Positions 1 through 5,527 of a stretch of DNA of 8,128 nucleotides are shown here, one piece after another. Source of the DNA: Nitrososphaerales archaeon. Its GTDB lineage: Archaea > Thermoproteota > Nitrososphaeria > Nitrososphaerales > Gagatemarchaeaceae. Each line of letters begins with the position of its first letter. Within the stretch, counting starts at the first letter, position 1. The notes under the pieces are model-generated. The model did not search any database. It was not told the origin of the DNA and saw nothing but the letters and a program-made list of their open reading frames with translations. A program made the position numbers and the translations under genes. Location of the stretch: positions 1-8,128 of the forward strand of contig JASHUK010000086.1 in assembly GCA_030040055.1 (NCBI GenBank), read 5' to 3'.

Positions 1-128
1 ATCGAGTCCTTGACTATCTTCCGGATGTTTCGGGGCGTGATGCTCGAGTCGGCAATCTGTGTCAAGCTAGCGCTTGCCTTCGCCAATTTGGCGTCGTTCT
101 CCTGTTGCTTCTTGGCTTTGGTGCTCAT
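1..128 (-). CDS. UPF0147 family protein (N-terminal part, cut by window edge)
   Basis: Reading the minus strand from an ATG at 128 gives 42 codons that stay open to the left edge, so the C-terminal half lies outside the window. The start is charged and lysine-rich (MSTKAKKQQE), followed by an alanine-rich helix and the segment SSITPRNIRKIVKDS. The proline-arginine-asparagine-isoleucine-arginine stretch is what I recognise from archaeal UPF0147, a small helical family of about 80-95 residues with no established function. The gene is divergent from the zinc-ribbon gene starting at 222. No Shine-Dalgarno sequence precedes the ATG. The symmetric TTTAAA at 193-200 could serve this strand too, giving a leader of roughly 40 nt. 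The family call rests on about 20 characteristic residues. Confidence 0.72.
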   Translation of the reverse strand, partial: MSTKAKKQQENDAKLAKASASLTQIADSSITPRNIRKIVKDS

Positions 129-192
129 GACAATCACACGCTGAGAAGAAGCGCCCTGCCCCTAGGGGATAAGTGCTTTTCGTCGAAGACTA

Positions 193-200
193 CTTTAAAG
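193..200 (+). promoter_or_regulatory. TATA box of the zinc-ribbon gene
   Basis: CTTTAAAG is centred about 25 nt before the TTG at 222, the normal archaeal distance from TATA to transcription start. This implies a leaderless mRNA and is the main reason for preferring that start. The box is palindromic and lies between divergent genes, so it may also act on the minus strand. Confidence 0.6.
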
Positions 201-221
201 GAAGACACCCATGGAGAGGCG

Positions 222-569
222 TTGGACAGGGCTGGCAGAAGCGGAACGAAGCTTGTCGCCCAGCTGGTTAGGAAGGGGGCGACGCTCCTTGCGGAACCGT
301 GTCCGCAGTGTGGAGGCGTCCAGATCAGGTACTTGGGGAAGGTCTACTGCTCGGGCCACCAAGACCTCTCACCCCTTCTGGTTGTCGAGGGCCTGTCGCT
401 TGACAATGTGGTAGCTGAAGTGAGGCAGGCCCTGCTGCTGAAGCTCAACCAAGACGCTCGACTGTTGGAAGGGGAGGACGATCTCTCGAAGCAGGGACAA
501 CTCGTGTCGTTGATGGCAGATTGCTTCGATCTGCTCCAAAAACTACCCGGCGGGCGGCAGAGGCCTTAA
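222..569 (+). CDS. Autoantigen p27 / UPF0148-type zinc-ribbon protein
   Basis: This 115-residue protein resembles the archaeal Sjogren's syndrome/scleroderma autoantigen 1 (Auto_anti-p27, UPF0148) family. Its N-terminus carries the family phrase VRKGATLLAEPCPQCGG (residues 16-32), followed by GKVYCSGH (39-46). Candidate zinc ligands are C27, C30, C43 and H46; relatives usually have Cys at the fourth place. The remainder is a leucine-rich helical region. The molecular role of archaeal members is not established. The frame is open further upstream, but the TATA box at 193-200 argues for TTG at 222. The ATG at 211 is in another frame. The stop codon (567-569) overlaps the TATA-like sequence of the next gene. 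The family call is fairly secure and the start moderately so. Confidence 0.72.
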   Translation: MDRAGRSGTKLVAQLVRKGATLLAEPCPQCGGVQIRYLGKVYCSGHQDLSPLLVVEGLSLDNVVAEVRQALLLKLNQDARLLEGEDDLSKQGQLVSLMADCFDLLQKLPGGRQRP

Positions 570-571
570 AT
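566..571 (+). promoter_or_regulatory. TATA-like element of the peroxiredoxin gene
   Basis: TTAAAT is centred about 30 nt before the TTG at 599 and overlaps the TAA stop of the preceding gene. It supports a short-leader or leaderless start at 599. The match to a TATA box is weaker than at the other genes here. Confidence 0.4.
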
Positions 572-598
572 CAGATTTTGCGGCCTTTGGTTCCGGTT

Positions 599-1078
599 TT
601 GACCTTGAAGATAGGGCAGAGGGTGCCTACGTTCTCGCTTCCCGACACCGAGGCGAAGCTCCGCGGGCTGAGCGAGCTAGCCGGAGACAGGGGCGTGACC
701 ATTGCGTTCTTTCCCTTCGCGTTCTCGGGAACGTGCGACAAGGAAGCCTGTGCGTTGCGCGACCAGTATGCAGAGTTCAGGAAACTCCAGACCGATGTCG
801 TCGGCATCAGCGTCGACAGCGTCTATTCGCTGCGCGCCTTCGCCCTGACCTATGGCATCCCCTTCCCGCTGCTGAGTGACTTCAACAAGAGGGTCACGCG
901 GTTATATGGGGTTCTACAGGACTCTTGGGTGATCCTGGGTTATAGGGGGGTTGCCAAGCGGTCAGTTTTCACGGTAGACCGGAAAGGAGTTCTTCGCTAC
1001 CGATGGATAGCTGAAGTGCCCGCTCAAGAGCCCCCGTACGATGAAGTGACCAAGGCTGCGGCGAGCTTGGCCGTCTAG
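599..1078 (+). CDS. Peroxiredoxin (AhpC/TSA superfamily, AhpE-like)
   Basis: This is a cytosolic thiol peroxidase that reduces hydrogen peroxide and organic hydroperoxides. From TTG at 599 it is 159 residues, close to the usual size of one-domain AhpE-like enzymes. It begins MTLKIGQRVPTFSLPD, the normal family opening. The active-site motif PxxxS/TxxC is P39-F-A-F-S43-G-T-C46, with C46 as peroxidatic cysteine. C51, five residues on, is in the place where many relatives have a second cysteine and may act in resolution. RSVFTVDRKG further on supplies the conserved active-site arginine region. The frame is open back to a TTG at 521, which would overlap the upstream gene; I reject that start because the extra 26 residues do not look like the family. 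The electron donor is not encoded nearby. Confidence 0.88.
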   Translation: MTLKIGQRVPTFSLPDTEAKLRGLSELAGDRGVTIAFFPFAFSGTCDKEACALRDQYAEFRKLQTDVVGISVDSVYSLRAFALTYGIPFPLLSDFNKRVTRLYGVLQDSWVILGYRGVAKRSVFTVDRKGVLRYRWIAEVPAQEPPYDEVTKAAASLAV

Positions 1079-1094
1079 CCGGCTGGTCGATTCC

Positions 1095-1102
1095 TTTTAT
1101 AT
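1095..1102 (+). promoter_or_regulatory. TATA box of the A-type Fe-S carrier gene
   Basis: TTTTATAT is centred 25-26 nt before the ATG at 1124, in the short gap after the peroxiredoxin stop. The distance implies leaderless transcription beginning at or next to the ATG. Confidence 0.75.
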
Positions 1103-1123
1103 CGGCGCGAAGTGTGACGCTCG

Positions 1124-1480
1124 ATGACTCAGGAGGCGGGCATCAAGCCCATAGTAGAGCTCACGCCCAAGGCGTCAGCTGAGTTGAGGTCATATCTGAG
1201 CAAGCAGGGAAAACCTTCTGCAGCTCTCAGAATCTTTGTGACGGCGGGAGGCTGCTCGGGGCTTTCCTACGGAATGGTCGTGGATGACAAACTGTCCGAC
1301 GACGACTACGTGATCGACATCGACGGAGCCAGGGTGGCGGTCGACAGGTCGAGCGCTCCATTCATAGCAGGCTCTGTGATTGACTACAAGTCGGAAAAGC
1401 TGATGGGTGGCGGCTTCGTCGTGAGCAACCCGAACGCCGTCTCAACCTGCGGCTGCGGCGAGTCGTTTAGGACTGCATAG
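1124..1480 (+). CDS. A-type iron-sulfur carrier (HesB/IscA/SufA family)
   Basis: Proteins of this family bind and pass on Fe-S clusters during maturation of target enzymes. The 118-residue length is typical. The three conserved cysteines are present: C44 in GGCSGLSYG, and C109 and C111 in the C-terminal TCGCGESF. Other family hallmarks are the VDRSSAPF segment (canonical VDxxSxxxL) and a GGGFVVSNPNA stretch before the last cysteines. The ATG start fits both the TATA distance and the family N-terminus. It stands alone with its own promoter, and no SufBC or cysteine desulfurase gene is adjacent. Only a short gap separates it from the oppositely oriented tRNA gene. I leave the symbol blank because sequence alone does not separate IscA-, SufA- and ErpA-type archaeal members. 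Confidence 0.92.
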   Translation: MTQEAGIKPIVELTPKASAELRSYLSKQGKPSAALRIFVTAGGCSGLSYGMVVDDKLSDDDYVIDIDGARVAVDRSSAPFIAGSVIDYKSEKLMGGGFVVSNPNAVSTCGCGESFRTA

Positions 1481-1510
1481 AAGGACCGTTCCCATCGTCA
1501 GTCGCTTGAG

Positions 1511-1626
1511 CGCCGGGGGTAGGATTCGAACCCACGAGACCCGAAGGTCACGGGCTGACTGGTACTTGATCTCGAGTTGCGGACCCGCTCGGGTTGCCCG
1601 CGCATTAACCACTCTGCCACCCCGGC
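1511..1626 (-). tRNA. tRNA-Ser, probably anticodon CGA, interrupted by intron sequence in the anticodon arm
   Basis: On the minus strand, GCCGGGG (1626-1620) pairs with CCCCGGC next to discriminator G at 1511. A D arm (GCA/UGC), a T arm (GUGGG-UUCGAAU-CCUAC) and an extra arm (GACC-UUCG-GGUC) are all clear. The long extra arm makes it class II, and discriminator G favours Ser over Leu. The anticodon stem CGGGC (1600-1596) pairs with GCCCG (1555-1551) but encloses 40 nt instead of 7, so 33 nt must be removed. No single excision leaves U at position 33. Removing about 19 nt before and 14 nt after CUCGAGA (1576-1570) gives a normal Ser-CGA loop. Splice points could shift by one, for instance to give the stem CGGGA/UCCCG. 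A CCA end is not encoded. A class II tRNA is certain; the isotype and exact splicing are less so. Confidence 0.85.
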
Positions 1627-1650
1627 TGGCGCTGAGCGAAACCGGGGCCC

Positions 1651-1659
1651 CTATAATTT
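1651..1659 (-). promoter_or_regulatory. TATA box of the tRNA gene
   Basis: On the minus strand AAATTATAG lies about 29 nt upstream of the mature tRNA 5' end at 1626, suiting a transcript that starts at or just before the tRNA. Confidence 0.65.
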
Positions 1660-1705
1660 CTTTGATTGGAAGACCCCCCAGTTTCCCGTAATGGTTGGAA
1701 CCAGA

Positions 1706-1713
1706 CTTTATAT
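1706..1713 (+). promoter_or_regulatory. TATA box of the thyX-like/thyX/mutase operon
   Basis: CTTTATAT is centred about 28 nt before the ATG at 1738, again suggesting a leaderless mRNA. No further TATA box is obvious before the next two genes, which overlap or nearly abut, so it probably drives all three. Confidence 0.7.
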
Positions 1714-1737
1714 GAAAACGGCTCGGGCGCATGGTCG

Positions 1738-2181
1738 ATGAGAGCGTCGCTCGTCTGGTCCTCTCCGAACCCAGAGAAGACGATAGCCGTGGCCATGCGA
1801 AGATGCTACAGCACGAAACCTATCGAAGACATCGAGGCAGAATTGCAGCAGAAGGGAGTCGAATATTGGAAGTACCTCCTCGTAAAGTGTCTCCAGGACA
1901 AGTCTCTCGACGTCCTCGAGCACTTCACGATGACCCTTCTGGTCGAAGAGGCGTCAGGGGTCGAGGTTGGGGAGCTGATCCGAGCGTTCCCGTACCTGCG
2001 TTTCAGCGGTCTGGATAGTTCGAGTTGGCTCCTGTCCCTCAATGCCAGGACGCTGGTCGAAATGTCGCGGGATGCGGTGGGGAAGGCGTTGGCGAAGCTG
2101 GTCGTGGGGGAACTGGAGAGGATGAACGTGAGCCCCATCTTCAATGGCGTCGCTTTTGGAGGCGAGACGCACGCGGGTTAA
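1738..2181 (+). CDS. ThyX-like paralog lacking the ThyX signature motif
   Basis: This 147-residue protein resembles flavin-dependent thymidylate synthase in outline. The N-terminal SPNPEKTIAVAMRRCYS (residues 9-25) corresponds to the ThyX opening helix with its Ala-Arg-x-Cys stretch. LEHFTMTLLVEEASG (60-74) matches the LEH-F-F segment, and LNARTLVE (101-108) matches the NARSL region. Where ThyX has the RHRxxSxxxxSxR flavin/dUMP motif, this protein has ELIRAFPYLRFSG (79-91), and the block between there and NARTL is much shortened. It is therefore probably inactive alone. ATG at 1738 is chosen over the longer reading because the TATA box lies at 1706-1713. Its 3' end overlaps thyX by 38 nt in another frame, suggesting coupled expression. 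A heteromeric partner role is my inference. Confidence 0.72.
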   Translation: MRASLVWSSPNPEKTIAVAMRRCYSTKPIEDIEAELQQKGVEYWKYLLVKCLQDKSLDVLEHFTMTLLVEEASGVEVGELIRAFPYLRFSGLDSSSWLLSLNARTLVEMSRDAVGKALAKLVVGELERMNVSPIFNGVAFGGETHAG

Positions 2182-2701
2182 GCTGCTGTACCATACCGAT
2201 GTTACTGCTCTAAAAGAAGCCTTCCTCACAAAGAGAGTGCCGTTCGACCCCGCGCTCGTTATGGAGCATGTTGTCTACATGTTCGAAATTGAGGACTGTA
2301 GCAGGGTTACAACGCATCAGTTGGTCAGGCATCGGGTTGCGTCCTACGATCAGGAGTCGCAGAGGTTCTCCGCTGCGACGAAAGAGGGAGTGGTCGTTCC
2401 CCCACGCGTAGAGTCGAATGAGGCAGCCCGAAGGATATTCGACGAGACTCTGAAGCGCGTCTACGCCGCCTACGATGAACTAGTCTCGGCCGGAGTGGCA
2501 AAGGAAGACGCCAGATACATACTTCCCAACGGGATTAAGACGAAGATAGTGGTCACGATTAATGCGAGGAGTCTGATGCACATCGTATGGCAGCGTACCG
2601 CGCTTCAGGCTCAATGGGAAATCAGAGAGCTAGCGACGACGCTGCACAGGCTAGCTAAGGAAGCCACGCCGGAGCTCTGGACTGAAGTCATAGAGCGATA
2701 G
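2144..2701 (+). CDS. thyX: Flavin-dependent thymidylate synthase ThyX
   Basis: ThyX converts dUMP to dTMP using methylenetetrahydrofolate, with FAD and NADPH handling the reduction, so no dihydrofolate is produced. The diagnostic RHRxxSxxxxSxR motif is intact: R62-H63-R64, S67, S72, R74, preceded by SRVTTHQLV. The downstream signatures EDARYILPNG (121-130) and NARSLMHIVWQRTALQAQWEIRE (140-162) are also present. At 185 residues it is short for the family (usually 210-250). The N-terminus lacks the usual Ala-Ala-Arg-x-Cys helix, which the upstream overlapping paralog retains. ATG at 2144 is the longest start; TTG at 2156 is an alternative. The mutase gene begins three bases after the stop, consistent with an operon. 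No classical ThyA is visible in the window. Confidence 0.93.
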   Translation: MASLLEARRTRVKLLYHTDVTALKEAFLTKRVPFDPALVMEHVVYMFEIEDCSRVTTHQLVRHRVASYDQESQRFSAATKEGVVVPPRVESNEAARRIFDETLKRVYAAYDELVSAGVAKEDARYILPNGIKTKIVVTINARSLMHIVWQRTALQAQWEIRELATTLHRLAKEATPELWTEVIER

Positions 2702-2704
2702 ACG

Positions 2705-4030
2705 TTGGGAAAGTCCTTCGGCACCGCGGGCGTGAGGGGAATATTCAACACCTCGCAGACCCCCCTAGACATTTACAGGCTCGCTGAAGCGACGGCCTTC
2801 GCATCGGGCAGAGGCACCTACGCCGTGGGGTGGGACGGAAGGAAGGCGTCGAGCCTCCTGGCAAGGACGGTCATGTCCGGCGTCGCGGCGGTGGGAAGTG
2901 ACGTCTCTGTGTTGGGCCTTGTGCCGACGCCGGTGGTGGCCTTCGGAACCAGGACCCACTCGTGTGCAGCGGGGTTCTCTGTCACTGCCTCCCACAACCC
3001 GCGTGAATACTCTGGAGTCAAAATCTTCGATGCCACTGGAATGGAGCTGCCCAAATCGCACGAAGAGAGGATTGAGCGGGCGATGGGAATCGACGTCGTC
3101 ATGTCTTCTGGTAAGTTCGGGGTTGTCCGGGACGACCGTTGCGTGGTTGACGAATACATCGATGCGATGGTATCCAGATACGGTAAGGCATCGGGTTCCT
3201 TGAGGATAGCCATCGATTGCGCTAACGGACCAGGCGGTCTGGTCACCCCTGTGGTTCTGACCCGTCTGGGCCATAGGGTGCTTGCGCTGAACGCTCAAGT
3301 CTCATGGTGGTTCCCTGCGAGGCCGCCCGAACCAACTGCCGCCCATCTTTCCGACTTCACGCGCGTCGTGCCTGCCTTGGGGGTTGACTTCGCGCTTGCC
3401 CATGATGGAGATGCTGACAGGTTGGTGCTGATTGACGGGACAGGGGCCGTACTCCCCGACGCGGTCTTAGCTTCTCTGGTACTTCGTGGGCTGGGAGTCT
3501 CCGCAGGAGCCGCAGTCATCTCTGAGAACAGCTCCAATGCGGTAGCTGAGGAAGCTGAACGGATTGGCCTCAGGGTAGTGCGAAGCAAGGTAGGCAAGTC
3601 GTTTGCGATGATTGCTTCAGAAAGAGGCGTATTCGCTTGTGAGCCAAGCAAGATAGTGGATCCGAAGTGGGGCCTGTGGGAGGATGGCATCAACGCAGCC
3701 GCCCTGGTGTCTGCTGTTCTTTCATCGGACAGAGGCCTATTGTCACAGATTGTCCGGGAAATCGAGTGGAAGTATAGACAAGTGAACGTCGACGTCGCTG
3801 TCAGGATGCAACCACTGATGGTGAACGCAAAGGAGGCGTTCAAGCGCCTAGGCATCGCAGAAGAGCGCACCCTTGACGGATACAAATTGGTGCTCGAGGA
3901 TGACTCTTGGGTCATGTTCAGGCCTTCCGGGACCGAGCCGAAAACCCGGCTATACTGTGAGTCGAAGGACGAACATAGACTGGCCCAACTTGTTCAGTTG
4001 GGTGTGCAGTGCATAGAATCGTCTTTATAG
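2705..4030 (+). CDS. Alpha-D-phosphohexomutase (phosphoglucosamine/phosphomannomutase family)
   Basis: This 441-residue enzyme moves phosphate between C1 and C6 of a hexose phosphate through a phosphoserine intermediate. The four family landmarks are in order: FGTAGVRG at residues 5-12; the phosphoserine loop TASHNP with S96; the metal-binding DGDADR loop (234-239); and the phosphate-binding RPSGTEPKTR loop (406-415). The sugar-specificity loop is ACEPSKIVDPKWGLWEDGI (311-329) instead of the common GEESGH type, so the substrate (glucosamine-6-P, mannose-6-P or a pentose phosphate) cannot be read off. The start is TTG, because FGTAGVRG sits right at the N-terminus as is usual; it follows the thyX stop with a three-base gap. 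Likely roles are nucleotide-sugar supply for glycosylation or cell-surface polymers. Confidence 0.88.
   Translation: MGKSFGTAGVRGIFNTSQTPLDIYRLAEATAFASGRGTYAVGWDGRKASSLLARTVMSGVAAVGSDVSVLGLVPTPVVAFGTRTHSCAAGFSVTASHNPREYSGVKIFDATGMELPKSHEERIERAMGIDVVMSSGKFGVVRDDRCVVDEYIDAMVSRYGKASGSLRIAIDCANGPGGLVTPVVLTRLGHRVLALNAQVSWWFPARPPEPTAAHLSDFTRVVPALGVDFALAHDGDADRLVLIDGTGAVLPDAVLASLVLRGLGVSAGAAVISENSSNAVAEEAERIGLRVVRSKVGKSFAMIASERGVFACEPSKIVDPKWGLWEDGINAAALVSAVLSSDRGLLSQIVREIEWKYRQVNVDVAVRMQPLMVNAKEAFKRLGIAEERTLDGYKLVLEDDSWVMFRPSGTEPKTRLYCESKDEHRLAQLVQLGVQCIESSL
4023..4029 (+). promoter_or_regulatory. TATA box of the DP1 gene, overlapping the mutase stop codon
   Basis: CTTTATA is centred 26 nt before the GTG at 4052. 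Its last bases are part of the TAG stop (4028-4030) of the mutase gene. The spacing supports GTG at 4052 as a leaderless start. Confidence 0.7.
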
Positions 4031-4051
4031 CGTACGGGTCGCGTAGAATCT

Positions 4052-5527
4052 GTGTCTCAGTCGAAGGCTGTGGAGCGGGTCTTAGCCTCTGGGTATTTGA
4101 TAGATGCCAAAGCGTACGATCTAATCACCAAACTTCCTTCGGACTTGGACGCCGAGTCGCTGGCGGACAGGCTAGTCGAGCAGAAGGCAGGTGCGACCGG
4201 GAGTGATAGGGTGATTACAGAGCGCGACGTACTGAATGCGCTTCCGAGTGGCCCTCCCCCGGACGAACCGAAACAGGTGACGGCGGTAGACGCTAGCGAC
4301 GTCGAGGTGATTTCCGACCCGACGCAGGCAATCGCTCCGATAGAAGCCTACGAGGGCTTCAGCCGCCTTTTCCGCGATCGGTATAGCAGGCTCTCCTCGA
4401 TATTGAAAGGCCGGTTGGACGCGAAGGGGACGATGAGCGTGTCCTCAGCGAAGAGCATCGCACCTGGCAAGAAGGCGAAGGTAGCTGGCCTGGTCTCAAG
4501 CCGGATGAGCAGAAGGAACGTCGTCGAGGTGACGATAGACGACCAATCAGGCTCGCTGAAGGCCTCCTGCCGCGATGAGGCCGTCTCTCGCGCGGCAATG
4601 GAAGCTCCGTTGGACAGCATGGTGGTGATGGAAGTCTCGAGGAGCAAGGCCGGGCAGCTCTACATCGAGTCGTTGGCTCTTCCAGACGTTCCAGGGAGGA
4701 GGCCTACGGTGTCGTCTCATAGGGTCTACGCGGTCCTGATGTCCGACCTCCATGTGGGTAGCAAGATGTTCCTTCGCGACGACTTCATGCGGCTGCTGAA
4801 GTGGTTGAACGGTGAGTTCGGCGAAGCTGACATTGTAAGCAGAGTGGGTTACCTAGTGATCGCAGGAGACTTGGTGGACGGTGTGGGCGTATATCCGGGT
4901 CAAGAGTTGCAGCTCATAGAAAAGGACCCCAGGAGACAATATGACTCTGTCGCCGAGCTGTTGCGGCAGGTTCCATCTAGGATACAGATTGTGGTTTCTC
5001 CCGGGAACCACGACCCAGTCAGGCAAGCGCTCCCCCAGCCTGCAGTCTCCCCAGATGTCGCCGAGTCGCTTTACTCGATGGAGAACCTCCGATGGGTCGG
5101 CGATCCGAGCTATGTGAAGTTGCATGGCGTCACGTTCTTGATTTATCATGGTAAGAGCCTGGATGACGTAATAGCGATGACCCCGGGTCTCTCGTATCAC
5201 AGGCCGACGGATGCCATGAAGCTCCTCCTCCGCGCCCGCCATCTTGCGCCGACCTACGGGAAGCGCACCGCCCTGTCTCCCGAGCTAAGAGACTTCCTCG
5301 TGATAGACCCCGTACCCGACGTGATGCACTGCGGTCACGTCCACACATATGGCGAAATGAACTACAGAGGGACATTGATTGTCAACTCAGGGACGTGGCA
5401 GGCTCAGACAAGCTTCCAGTCGAACATGGGACTGGAGCCTACACCGAGTGTGGTGCCAATCGTCGACCTTTCTACCCTTGAAGCGGTTAGAAGGAACTTC
5501 GGATCGGGCGGGTTTCCTCTCTCCTAG
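4052..5527 (+). CDS. DNA polymerase II (family D) small subunit DP1, 3'-5' exonuclease
   Basis: DP1 is the proofreading subunit of archaeal PolD, which it forms with the catalytic subunit DP2 (not in this window). The 491-residue protein has three parts. A small helical N-terminal domain and a charged, proline-containing linker cover about residues 1-100. An OB-fold follows at about 125-215. The C-terminal calcineurin-like phosphoesterase domain has all metal-binding motifs: SDLHVGS (D232, H234), AGDLVDG (D273, D276), PGNHD (N319, H320), YHG (H366) and CGHVHTYG (H429, H431). The exonuclease is therefore predicted to be active, unlike the degenerate eukaryotic B subunits. GTG at 4052 fits the TATA box. 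The gene converges on orc1/cdc6. PolD places the organism outside the Crenarchaeota in the narrow sense. Confidence 0.95.
   Translation: MSQSKAVERVLASGYLIDAKAYDLITKLPSDLDAESLADRLVEQKAGATGSDRVITERDVLNALPSGPPPDEPKQVTAVDASDVEVISDPTQAIAPIEAYEGFSRLFRDRYSRLSSILKGRLDAKGTMSVSSAKSIAPGKKAKVAGLVSSRMSRRNVVEVTIDDQSGSLKASCRDEAVSRAAMEAPLDSMVVMEVSRSKAGQLYIESLALPDVPGRRPTVSSHRVYAVLMSDLHVGSKMFLRDDFMRLLKWLNGEFGEADIVSRVGYLVIAGDLVDGVGVYPGQELQLIEKDPRRQYDSVAELLRQVPSRIQIVVSPGNHDPVRQALPQPAVSPDVAESLYSMENLRWVGDPSYVKLHGVTFLIYHGKSLDDVIAMTPGLSYHRPTDAMKLLLRARHLAPTYGKRTALSPELRDFLVIDPVPDVMHCGHVHTYGEMNYRGTLIVNSGTWQAQTSFQSNMGLEPTPSVVPIVDLSTLEAVRRNFGSGGFPLS

Noticed and set aside
200..212. GGAAGACACCCAT occurs at 200-212 and again at 6871-6883
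   Set aside because: One 13-base exact match is about what chance predicts in 8 kb, and the surroundings are unrelated.
521..598. Longer peroxiredoxin starting at TTG 521
   Set aside because: The extra residues do not fit the family and the reading overlaps the upstream gene by 49 bp.
1565..1571. AUCAAGU in the tRNA insert read as a Leu-CAA anticodon loop
   Set aside because: Discriminator G and the acceptor stem favour Ser, and the CUCGAGA loop is a better match to Ser-CGA, although Leu is not fully excluded.
1666..1737. Longer ThyX-like protein starting at ATG 1666
   Set aside because: The start would lie upstream of the TATA box at 1706-1713, and the added residues are unlike ThyX.
3295..3915. 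A 206-codon open frame on the minus strand inside the mutase gene
   Set aside because: It is the antisense of a well-supported phosphohexomutase, is rich in Ser, Thr, Ala and Arg, and has no recognisable motif.
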